This document shows, piece by piece, positions 23,010 through 34,206 of a stretch of 64,000 nt of DNA. Every line of letters starts with the position of its first letter. Position 1 is the stretch's first letter. The notes under the pieces are model-generated. The model was given only the letters and a program-made list of their open reading frames with translations, ran no database searches and was not told where the DNA came from. A program made the translations under genes and the position numbers. Location: NCBI GenBank assembly GCA_038363925.1, contig JAQQWL010000011.1, positions 4,712,001-4,776,000 of the forward strand. Direction: 5' to 3'. Origin of the DNA: Apiospora phragmitis. Its lineage: Eukaryota > Ascomycota > Sordariomycetes > Amphisphaeriales > Apiosporaceae.

Positions 23010-26000
23010 GGCGGCGTCGCCGTCCAAGCCCACACACACAAGGCGTTAGGCGTTAGGAATGCCAGAGAGGATCATGCTGATACCATCCTCAAGTTTCCCG
23101 TAAACGCTGCCCCTAATGCAACGATACTCGGTATCTAAGCAGCCGTTGCACATGACTTTGAAACTCTTATCTCTTTCCTGCTTGTGGCGTGAATATGCCA
23201 GGGTCTTCTCATGGGCTTCTAAGCATTTGATACATCTACAAGGCTATACGTCAACGAGATATAGAGTAGGTACATCTTAAGATCGGGTGGCCTCATTATT
23301 TATCGTTGTATAAATCTACCTGGGCATGGATACTCCAGAAAGCCAAACACAGCCACGTGTAGCAGACCACTCTGCCACTAGAGGGCATTATATTCCAAGC
23401 ATGCAGCCAGCACTGCTACCGTCTCCTGAGGGAATGGGATCCTGAAACAGTGAGACAGTTGGAAGAAGCATGTAGATTCAAGCAGGTCTTACCCCAAAAA
23501 GATATTGCTGGCCATAGCGGGTAGGGCAGATGATGGCTGGATGTCCGGTACGCAAGCCGAGTGATCGACACACACATTCTTTGATCAGCCATTTACACTC
23601 CATTGACTATCGAACAAGTTCTCACTATCTGTATAGTTTTAAGTTGACTCTTGTCAGCACTGTCAAAATAATAGTGGCATTGGAAACGAGCGCCACATAA
23701 GACATGTCAAGTACATAGCTTGGTCAGGAGGCTCAACTTAAAGCAAAACAGCCAGGAGAGAGAGATACAGTGGTATAATCCACAGACACATGCACCTCAT
23801 TGCCTATTTCATGTAGTTACATAGTAACTTACTTATTCAGTTGAAGCTGAGGTGCATATTGGTTTGCTTCCTTATCATGCACCAGGCCATGGCCCAAGCC
23901 ACAAGTCGCGTCGTATGAAGTTGATTCCAAGTCCGATCAGCTTCTTGAATGGCTGCACGCGACGTGGTAATGTGGGATCAGTAAAGTAGGAGCCAGTTCG
24001 CGGACCCTCCCCTGCTGCACGGTTGCCGGGCTAGGCAGGGCGGATGATGATACTGCACCAGTTACAGACGAGGAGGAAACCGAACCAGCGCCCCGGCACA
24101 CCTAACCCAAGCAGCCAAGATAGCAGAAGCCCCTTACAGGCCACAGACGTGTGTGTACCTGGATCGTGCAGGCCAGAACTGGAGACAGGCACATGAGGAT
24201 TGACCCCCAGGCACGCAGGCTGACAGAAAACTTCTGGTGTCTCTCGTGTTAATTTGTCAATCGTCTCTCAGAAATTGAAGAATCTCCTCCCCCTCTTCTC
24301 GTATTCACGCTTGCACTTGCCAAGGTTGCGTTCGTTGAATGGTAGATGCTTATTGAAGTTCTTTTCAGAACACTGTCACTCTTTTGATCTTTCTGCTTTC
24401 GCCAGCACATTTGCAGTTGGGCTTTCTAGCCTCTTCCTCTCACTCTCTTTCCATTCGGATTCATTCGTTTAATCACCCGCACTGGACTGGAGCAATTAAT
24501 CAGTCCTCTCGGCTGTTCTACCCCTGATCTGAGGCCACCACCACATTCTCTTACAACCAGACAAGACCTTTCCAGGGTGGCTCTCATCGGCTTTTGTGAC
24601 ATTTTGAGGGAAAATCGTCAAGATTTGTCTCTACTACACTCGTTTTCTCCAGCCCGACTCGAAACACGACAACCCCCCAAGTTACCTACTCCCGCATAGT
24701 CGCATTCATCCCATCCTGCTGGACCCATACATAATAATATCCAGATCGAACGGAAGAGGTTGGCGCTACGCAAACGCTTGCTGTAGTTACCCGCAGTCCA
24801 AGTCATCGGTTGTTGCAATCGTCATCTCATTTCATCTCATATTGCCCGTCTGTAAGTCAAAGAAGATGTCCAGTTGCATCCCGTTCCGTGTCTCTCGTGC
24901 CTCTCTCCGGAGAGAGGCATGCTTTTCAAGATCCCGAAACGACCTGGGACAAGTTCTCAAAAGGCCACGTTTGCCGAATGTCTGCATACCAATGTTACCC
25001 CCCTCATTAATGACCGGTTGCGACACGCGGGAAGAGGCGCAGCTCGTCTAGAGGGGGTGGGCAGGTGGACAGGCCTGTCTGGTCTATCATTCCTGGACAG
25101 AGAGTCACAGTAATCTTGTCTGCAGCAAGCTTAATGAGTGGTCGCTAATTTTGCGTGAACCTGTTTTTACCCAGCAGTCGTCCATATCTGGGCTATTATC
25201 GGCACGTCACCGCATCCAGGTCTCTCGCACCACGTTCATCGTAATCCGCTTTCGATCAATTCCAAGACGCAGAAAAGCAACGGCAAGCAGGACATCGACT
25301 GGACCGACCGGCCTGGCCGTTGATTAACCCAGAGTCCACTAACCCAGGCACGCCCCATAGTGGAAAGCAGACCAAGTCACCAGCTGCCAGTCAAACACCA
25401 GTAAACTCGGTGCACATTTCTCCCAGACTCACGCTAGGCCTCTTACGGCCCAGAACACGTCTTTTCAGGTACGACTAGCCCAGCTTCCCTTGTCCACCAC
25501 CTGCCTGCACGGCGAAGAAAAGTACATATCATCCATCCATCCCTATCCCTTCAGCGCCCTGCAGTGCCAGTGCAAGCCAGTGCAGCAGCGCAGCATTGCA
25601 GTACGGGGCGTGTGTATGTGTGTACAACGTATGTGTGCGCTGTATGTACCTCTCACAACAACACGGGCCCTTCATCTCCCGCCTGCAGTCTGAGTCAATT
25701 CAATCAACTGCATTTGCATTACACCTGTCTGCATCCTACCTGATTCAATTCGCACGTACCCAAGCCCAACGAGTGACGGCAGGGAAAAACAGCAACATCC
25801 TCCTTTCGACTCAATTAACCAAAACAAAAACAGTTGCGATCGCTTTCCCCGACAACTATCTGCCTCAAACAAACCGTGACCCGGCCGCAGCAAACTCCCT
25901 CGCCTGGATTCGCATCATCCCCTCTAATCATTCCCTCCAACTTGCTTGGCTATCTCGACGAACGTACGCGAATAGGAAAAAAGGATTAATCGGCCCTCCT

Positions 26001-26222
26001 GACCCTGCCCGGAATTTCGTCACATCCCGCAGCTTACGCCCGTTACTCGCGTCACCTGCATTTCTCTAACCTCATGGCCAATATCCGCACTTGAAACCAA
26101 TTCTCATGATTTCATAACAGCTACGAAGCCAGATCCCCAGGCAATCTAATTCCGGCCGGAGCAAGGCCCTACGAGTCTCGCATTATTGCTCCGGTCATTG
26201 GTTACGGCAAGACGAAAAAACA
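23010..26222. other. intergenic / probable long RAX2 leader
   Basis: About 3.2 kb between tandem LCL3 and RAX2. From about 24.2 kb onward it is pyrimidine-rich with many short, stop-interrupted frames, the appearance of a long fungal promoter plus 5' leader. No second gene was recognised. Confidence 0.55.
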
Positions 26223-29200
26223 ATGCGAATATCTTACAGGCGGCGGCCTGCGTCACGCAAACCCGCTAATTCTTTAACATCATATCTTTTCGGCCTCACC
26301 ACGATCGCGACATTGTCGCATGCTTTGACCGTAACTCCAGTGCCTTCACCAGACCTCGACCTTAGTAATTTGGGGCGTGTAGCCATTGCTGGAGATTTCG
26401 CAGGCATATCACTCAATGAATTTGAGGGTCAAACTGAGCAGCCGTTCAACACCAATGGCTCCGAGTCACTGATGATCCGCCTGCCTAATGGCGTCTTCTC
26501 TAATATTCTGACGACCGACGCGTCAATACAGACAATATGCAGTTTTCGAGGTGCCCTTATCCTGGGCGGCAACTTCACCAGTTTGGACGGAAGGTCCTCA
26601 ACCGGAATCGCGCAGTTTAATCTTGACGATATGACCTTGAGTCCAATTGCTGGTCTGCTAGGACAGGTGAACGCCTTGTTCTGCGACGACGATGCTGGCA
26701 AGGTCTACGTCGGAGGAAGCTTCAAGGCCGCGGATTCGACAAATGCTATTACATGGGTCGCCGATAGCAACTGGGCAAGTCTGCCGTTCGCGGGCTTCAA
26801 TGGGCCCGTTACGTCCATCACCAAAGCCTCCAACGGCCACATCGTCTTTGGTGGGCGCTTCACTGGGTTGGGAAATACGAGCACTCCCAGTCAACCTGAT
26901 GAGCAGGCCATCAACTTATCAACCGCCACGATCTCGGCAAACCAAGGCACAACTGCTGCCGGTTTCAGTGATCCGAAGAATATCGTTTGCAAGACGGGTG
27001 GTACTAATGGTGCAGGAAACACTTGGTTGCTAGCAGACAACACACCAGGCTCGTGGTCTGCCAAGTTCCGCTATGGGTTCCAACCTACCAAGCTCCGGCT
27101 ATGGAACACGCATCAAGATGGACGCGGAGTAAAGACCTGGAGGTATACGGCTCTACCGATCAACGGAATTATGAATTTCACCTACGTGGATCCAAAGACG
27201 AACCAGAACATATCGTGCACGAGCGAGTGCCCTCTCAGCGACGATCCCTCTGTTGAGTTCCAGGACTTTCACTTCGTTAACAACGTTGGCCAGGACGAGT
27301 TCAGAATCGATGTTTCTGAGTGGTACGGTAAAGGTGGCGGCTTGAATGGGATCGAACTCCTCCAGGACGATATCTTCGCTTACGCCATCAATGACTTCAA
27401 CGAGCCGTCATGCGCCAACACATCATTTGCCTCGAGCGCAACCACCACAGGTGACTGGAAAGTCACGCCATCTGGTCAGAGTAGTGCGGACTATCTCTCA
27501 GTCAACATTCCCAGTCCGGTCAACTCTGCGGCGGCGTCCATCACCTTCTTCCCCGATATTCGAGAGGCTGGTAACTACACTCTCTCGCTATATACACCAG
27601 GTTGCATCCAGGATAATACTTGCGGAACTCGTGGCCAAGTGAACATCACATGGAGCGTCAGTCCAAACGCGCCGGTGGGCAGTAAAGTACTGTTCCAGAC
27701 CAACAATTTCGATAAATATGACGTGCTTGACATGACTATCCTTGAGGCAAGTTCGAGCTCGTTCCGTCCCAGCGTCACAATCACAGCCTTGAACAACCAA
27801 GACCTGTCAAGCATGACAATGGTTGCACAAAAAGTCAACTTTGTGCTAATGAACTCCACGGGTGGACTGAACGGTCTGTTTGATTACGATCCCAGCAAAG
27901 CCAAAATCGACACGGTTGATTTCGGGACCTCGGCATTCGACAAACTCGGCTCGACGTTCTCGAGGGGATCTGCTGTGAGTGCTCTTGCAACGACCGGCGA
28001 TATCACCTACATTGGTGGCAATTTCACCTCGGACAAAGTGAGAAATATTGTTGCTATCAACAGCAAAGACAGCTCTACAGTTCCACTTGAAAGTGGTACT
28101 AATGGACAAATCATGTCGATGGCCCTTGTGCACAACCAGCTCTTCGTTGGGGGCAGTTTTAACAACACATCTGATGGATCAAACCCAGCCCTCGGGAACG
28201 TTGCCGTCTACGACACCGCAAGCAAGAAATGGGCTTCTCTTGGCGCTGGAGTCGACGGACCAGTTATGAACGTTGTGGACATGACTTTAAACCTCAGTTC
28301 CAACAAACCGGAGAGTGTTATTGCTGTTTCTGGCAGCTTCTCACAACTACTGGCCTTTGGCAGCAACCCAGAACACGCAGTTAATGGCTTTGCCATCTGG
28401 GTGAAGTCACAGAGCAACTGGCTGCAAAATGTGAATGGTCCCACCCCATTCCTAGACGGCATCCTCTCAACATCACTCATAAACGGGGCCGACGACGGAA
28501 AGTCTGTGTATGCTGGTTCCTTGAGCTCACAGGTTTTGCGCGCCGAAGGAGCTGCCACCATGGGCAACAGCATAGGGTCTTTCCCTTTGAACATCCAGCC
28601 ACCGGCGTCTGCAGCTAATATGACAACTAATTTCGCTGGCGTCAGAAAGCGCCTCTCTTCGGCGAATAGCACGGATGTCTCTGGCGTCGTTGCCGGTCTT
28701 TTTTATAAAGAAGGTGGACTGAATGTGACCATTCTCGCCGGTCACTTCTCCGCAACCGCTTCTGACGGAACTCCCTTTGCCAACATGGCTTTCATTGATG
28801 GTGTTGCAAACAACAAAGTCACCGGTCTTCCAGCTGGCGTAACCGACGCGTCTACTTTCCGCGCTGTGGCTATCCAGGGCAGCACATTGTTTGCTGGTGG
28901 TCGAGTCAATGGAACAGTTGGCGAGTCTCGTGTGAACGGGCTCGTCTCCTTCGATATGGCAAGCAAGAAATTCAACCAACAGCCCCCATCCCTGAGTGGT
29001 GGCGAGGGCACTGTCTCTTCCATAACTGTTAGGCCCGACAGTGGCGAAGTCTTTGTTGGAGGCTCCTTCGAGGATGCCGGGTCATTGGACTGTCCTGGCC
29101 TCTGTGTCTTCAGCACCGCAACCTTCCAATGGAGCCGCCCCGGCTTCGGGTTACAGGGTGATGTAAACGCCATGATGTGGTCCAGCAAGACCAAAGTGGT

Positions 29201-29973
29201 CGTGGGCGGCAACATGACCCTTAACGATACATCTGCTTTCCTTTCATCCTATGATGCCTCGAGCTCGTCGTGGTCAGGCTTCCCCGAGCTTCCTGGTCCC
29301 GTTGACGCGATCACTGCTGCCAACAAGGAAGGTACTCAGCTCTGGGTTTCAGGTACTGCGAGGGATGGGTCAGTGTACCTGATGAAGTACGACGGTTCAT
29401 CCATGGTTCCGGCTGGGATCACCTTCGACGCAGAAACAGCCATCAAGAGTCTTCAAGTCTTTACCGTGACGGAAGCCCGTGACTCGGAATCCAATCTAGT
29501 TGACCGCAACCAGGTCCTGATGATCACGGGCTCCTTGTCCATCCCTAACTTTGGGAAGGCTTCCAGTGCCCTGTTCGATGGGGACAAGATCCGACCGTAT
29601 GCTTTGACAAGCAACACAGGCAATAGTGCTGGCTCGATTGCGAAAATATTCGTTGAAAACCCCGATAATTTCTTCAAGCCTTCAAGTAAGTCGCAAGTAT
29701 CAACCCATGTTCTGATCAAGCTGCTAATTCGTTTTTCCAGAAGCTGGGCTGGCAGTAGGATTTATCGTCCTTATTGGTCTCGCTATCTCGTTGGCTTTGA
29801 TGCTTCTCATTGTGGTGGCCGGTCTCGCCCTTGACCGGTACCGGAAGAAGCGCGATGGCTATGTTCCTGCACCAACATCAATGTATGACCGGGGTAGCGG
29901 AATGCGAAGGATACCGCCTCATGAGCTGCTCGATTCATTGAGCAAGGGCCGCCCTGGTGCACCTCACGTATAA
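26223..29973 (+). CDS. RAX2: Rax2-like cortical polarity marker membrane protein
   Basis: Two exons, 26223-29685 and 29741-29973, with a 55-nt intron (GTAAGT...CAG). The protein is 1231 aa; yeast Rax2 is about 1220 aa. Residues about 18-38 form a signal peptide (SYLFGLTTIATLSHA). The long ectodomain carries many N-x-S/T sites and repeated Kelch-like beta-propeller strands (LILGGNFTSLDG, VYVGGSFKAADS, IVFGGRFTGLGN, LFVGGSFNNTSDG, VFVGGSFEDAGS, VVVGGNMTLND). A single membrane helix near the C-terminus (FIVLIGLAISLALMLLIVVA) is followed by a short basic cytosolic tail with MRRIPPHELLDSL. The second exon supplies this helix and tail; reading through the intron gives a false C-terminus. Rax2 marks previous division sites and polarised growth sites at the cortex. 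Identification rests on architecture and length plus the repeat signature. Confidence 0.93.
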
Positions 29974-31583
29974 GGAACCGGTCAACACATACGGCATTGG
30001 TGCCATGCGAACTGTTTCTGTACTTGCTTGGACAAGCAAGGCAGATGAGCCACGATCCCAGAATGACCTTTTTACAGTACTGGACTGGTGGGTGACAGCC
30101 TCTACCACGGTCCAGTCAACCAGAGATACCCATCGAGAGTAGAACACTACCGTCATCGAAATCGAGCATAGCTGAGGCGAGTTGCGCGGAAGCTGAGTAA
30201 ACCAGACTAAACAAGCTCTCCATCGTGAAAGGTGCACAAACAACCGGGACTCTGTAGCGGGAAGAGTTGCATTTACTGACGAATTACGAACAAGCGAGCT
30301 TCCTTAATGTCTACATGTCTATTTTTTTCTTTTCACCCTTCTTAGACGGAAACGTCTTTGTGTTACTACACCTTCTTACACTCTCTCAATGTATATTACA
30401 TAATTATTTCTTTTACTTGCAGCCTCGTCCCCCGGCTGCACATACGGCTTGAAGCTGCGAAACTGGTTCGCGCACACAGAACACGATGGGTGGTAGTGGT
30501 GATGGTGGCGATGGTAGCGATGGAGGCGAGATTCGTACACAGTGGTTGCGATTTGACTTGACCGATCATGTCGAGATTTTGATCGAGATACTTATTTTCA
30601 TGAAGGGATAAAAGGGAAAAGGCTGGGGCATGGTGTTCCAATATAACAAAAATCACGGTCTCGGTGGAGGAAATCAAGGGAGACAAGAGACCGACCGAAC
30701 CAATCTGGTTTTGGCCGGCAGAGTGAGTGACCACCGAGTCCTATTCACATCCAATAGAAATAGTGCCAAATACTTGCTTGGTGTTCCAGATTTCGTGATG
30801 CATGTCTATGCTGCATATGTGACGTGATGTATTGTGGGATGTATAGAATATATTCATCATATGAATACCACCTGGACATGGCTTTAGCTTTCCCATGATT
30901 CCCCGTATAGAGTTACTGATTCCAATTGCAATGATATTCCACACAAAATTGTTGACATATTTGAGACACTGCCATACCTAAACCAGCCCAGTGGCCTTGC
31001 TTGTCTTGGCCTACCTACATCTCAAGGGATTGGAGACCAAGGGCCATTGGTCGGCGTTGGAAAGGGGGGTATGTGGGGAAATATACTTTACATCAACCCC
31101 AGGTTCGGTTATTTCTCATCTAGAAAACACGAATCTGCTATTCCTTCTTGCTTTCTGTCTCTATTTGTCTCTAATATCTCTGTGGACTGATCAGCCACCC
31201 GCGAGGTTATCAGATAACACCCGAATACATCACAATTTGGACGGTAACATTCTGATGGTATATTGAGAGGCGTAACTCCCTCACGTGAGCTCTGCCACGT
31301 ATGACAACAACTAATCTACGCTTCACATTCGTACACGGCACTGGCTAAATCTAGGAAGATAGCAATCTCTTCCCGAAATAAAACCAGACATTATGCGTGA
31401 CCTTCTCTATATCTTGACCGCATTCTTCTAGATGCAAATCTATGACACCAACGAGTCTCTGCTCTTGGGTATATCTCGCGGGGTATATCATCTCGTCTCC
31501 TTTGATTTTCTTCTTCTTTCGTGTATATCCTTTCTTGTCCCACAGCCTGTACAGGCGCAGGCGCAATTTCAGCAAGTGCTTGC
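29974..31583. other. convergent intergenic region RAX2/CCP1
   Basis: About 1.6 kb of mostly AT-rich DNA between convergent genes. A TCACGTGA palindrome lies at 31281-31288, not in an obvious promoter. No gene was recognised. Confidence 0.6.
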
Positions 31584-32730
31584 TTATGCGTTGGTGGGCT
31601 TGAAAGTCATTCTCTCGGAGCGCTCCTTGAAGGGAACACCGAGTTCGAAAAGCTTGACAACGACTTGGCTGAAATCCTTGAAGAAGAGGTCGTTATCCTT
31701 GGCGTACTTCTGAACCCAAGGCTTCATGGCCTTGTCCTCGATGAGAGTATAGTCGGCAGGCAGCATCATAAGACCGTTGGTCTTGTCCTGATACTGTCTG
31801 GGGCCGTCCCACTTGCGGATGTGCCACTTCTCGTTCAAAAGAAGGGTGTAGTAGTCGTTGGTCAGGACGGTCGGGGAGAAAGTCCAGGGGCCGTCGAATC
31901 CGGATCGGTCCGTGTGGCATCGGCCAAGGGCGTGGGCACCGGCGAGGGCAACGATCTCCTGATCATTGAAGCCCATGCGGTAGAAGATGTCCCGGAGGTG
32001 CTTGGATCCCTGAGCACCGTCGGGGAGACGGCCATCGGGAGTGCAGGCGGCGGCTTCCTTGTCGGCGCGGCCAGGGCGCCACGGAATCGTGGGGCCCTGC
32101 ATTTCCTGGATGGCGCAAGCACCAGCAAGGGTCCAGAGATCAGAGTAGGAGATCCAGGGGAACTTGGCTATAATAATTGGGTTAGTGTTTGACCTTGGCG
32201 GCGCAAAAAAAAGAGGAGCAGGAAGTCGCTTACCCTTGACAGGCTCGAGGAAGTCACGGGCGTGCTTCAGACCAGCGTTGGCACCATGGTCGCCCTCGGG
32301 AGCGAAGCGCATGGTGGCGCCGTTGCTGCCGCCCGTATTGGTCTCCTTGTCGTAGGTGCCGCTGGCATGCCAGGCGAGACGGACCAGGACGGGCCCGTAG
32401 CTGCCGTCGTCGTAATCGTCCTTCTCCTCGAGGCGGCCGGCGATCTCGTTGTAGACCTTCTGGAAGTCCTCCTTGGTGGGGGTGAAGACCTTCGGGGTGG
32501 CCGAGGAGGCGCTCTGGGAGTAGAAGTAGTAGCCGCCGACACCGGCGGCGGCGGCACCAGCCAGGTAGACCAGCGACGAAGACGATCCGACAGGCTTGGG
32601 GGGCTCCGAGGAGAGAGAAGCGGCGGCCGCTCTGGCGGAAGGCGTGGCGGGTGGATGTGGAAAAGGTGTTGCGCGCGCTGGTGCGCAGGGCCGAGCGGGC
32701 GACCTGGCGAGAGAAAGTGGCGGCAGACAT
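31584..32730 (-). CDS. CCP1: mitochondrial cytochrome c peroxidase (one apparent frame break)
   Basis: Coding exons 32730-32234 and 32167-31584, with a 66-nt intron (GTAAGC...TAG) joining EPVK to AKFPWIS. The protein is about 359 aa once one extra base is allowed. The N-terminus [20 protein letters not shown] is a basic, Ser/Arg-rich mitochondrial presequence, followed by a hydrophobic [18 protein letters not shown] segment. The catalytic block [14 protein letters not shown] holds the distal Arg, Trp and His. [19 protein letters not shown] holds the proximal haem His and the radical-type Trp. The presequence frame and mature frame differ by one base; the simplest site is the run of six G at 32598-32603. 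The enzyme reduces H2O2 with cytochrome c in the intermembrane space. The ATG directly follows a leader intron. Confidence 0.94.
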
Positions 32731-32817
32731 CTGGAGCAGTTGGCGAGTTAATACCAAGTCTGGCATGGGAAGCAAAATGAAGGCACTGCTGGGAGGGAAT
32801 GATCACGCCTTGCTTAC
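32731..32817 (-). other. 5' leader intron of CCP1
   Basis: Reading the minus strand, AAAG|GTAAGC opens at 32817 and CTCCAG closes at 32731, immediately before the CCP1 ATG, with an ATTAAC/CTAAC-like branch region close to the 3' end. The 87-nt length fits other introns here. The leader exon would lie at 32818 and above. Confidence 0.7.
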
Positions 32818-34206
32818 CTTTGGATTGATTGTTGGGAAACAGTCGATGGCGAAGTGTTCTACGAAAGGAAAAACGCAGGAGGAAAAGCCAGACAAGATAT
32901 ATGAGAGGAGGGTGGAATGGGAAAGAAGAAAAGGCCGGGGAAGAGGGAGGGTCAAGGGTGATAAGCGACAGCGGCGGTAGAGATAGATCGAGATATCCAA
33001 CATGCGACGACTAGACAGATGGGTATGACTGGAATATATAACATGCTACATACTGTAATGTATTGCCCAGAACAGTCGCAGCTATCCGGGGGAGGGAGTC
33101 CACTCTTGTTACCGGATTCCCCTGGCTCGCCTCAAGGGAACCCTGGAAACATTTCATGACAGACCCTCAGGCGACAGTTCGACAGTAGCTGCGGCTATGG
33201 TGTAATATCTCTCAAATACAGCGGCCGTGATTGGTTCGCGGGCGGCAGAGTGGTACTACTACAACGAAATATCGGGACCCTGGGTTGATGAAGGGTTGAA
33301 GCTGGGACAAACACCAAGTGGAACCACCAGCCGAGTAAGCAGCAACTGGTGATTGGTAGCCAGTCCAGAAGTAGAGCTTCTGGCCAGTCTAGCAGTCCGC
33401 GTCTCGGGCCAATTTTCTTCTTCATCTTTCCATCCGCGCCTGCATTAGTCAACGAACCGACGGGTCAAGGAGAAACGAGTCTGCTAGGACCCTGAAAAGA
33501 GAAAGAAAAACTACAACAAAAGTCGAGACAGCTGAGATAATCCCCAAAAATAATTAGTGTCTGTCACCCGCACCCGCAGCCGCACGCCAGCCAGCACGTT
33601 CCTTCGGCGACTTCGGCATTTGGCCCTGTACCTAACCCAAGTTGGGAGCCAAGTGGGCTGCATACCCCCGAAGGCACACTCGCTTACAGGAAACCAGCCG
33701 GTCTCGGATTTGCATCGTCGTATACCTCCTCGCCCGTGCCGATCCGAGATGCATCATCGTCACTTGCTACTACTCATCCTTCGGATTTACAGCGCATTCC
33801 GTCGGCCTATCAACTCTGCTTGATTTAGATAAACTTTTCTCTGCCGCCTTTGCATCGGCATTGGCACCTTTTGACTCATTCAGCTCCCATTCAACTGTCC
33901 GGCTTCCGCGGCCCTTGCAGCATAGGCGTGGCAAGTCTGATATTGACGAAATCAAGGCACCCTTGGCCCCAGGCAAGGCCCAATTACTTTTACATGGTAT
34001 ATCTGTTGGTCTCCATCGTCAACCTTACTCCCGTTTCCCACAAATTCCACCTGGGACCCAACGTTAAGGGACAACGCGGTAGCTCGACATATACGACACG
34101 CATTCTCAGCAAACAAAAACAATAAAGGCCGTATGTCGTGCGCAGCCCTGTTTATGATACAAGCACCCCGTGCCTCGGTATATAGGCCCTTGTGCCGTCA
34201 GTTGCT
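32818..34206. other. CCP1 leader/promoter and PRP39 3' region
   Basis: About 1.4 kb between tandem minus-strand genes. The first 180 bp probably form the CCP1 leader exon; the rest is promoter and PRP39 downstream sequence. No further gene was seen. Confidence 0.55.

Noticed and set aside
31521..32192. 223-aa plus-strand open frame
   Set aside because: Antisense to the CCP1 mature domain, whose catalytic residues are on the minus strand.
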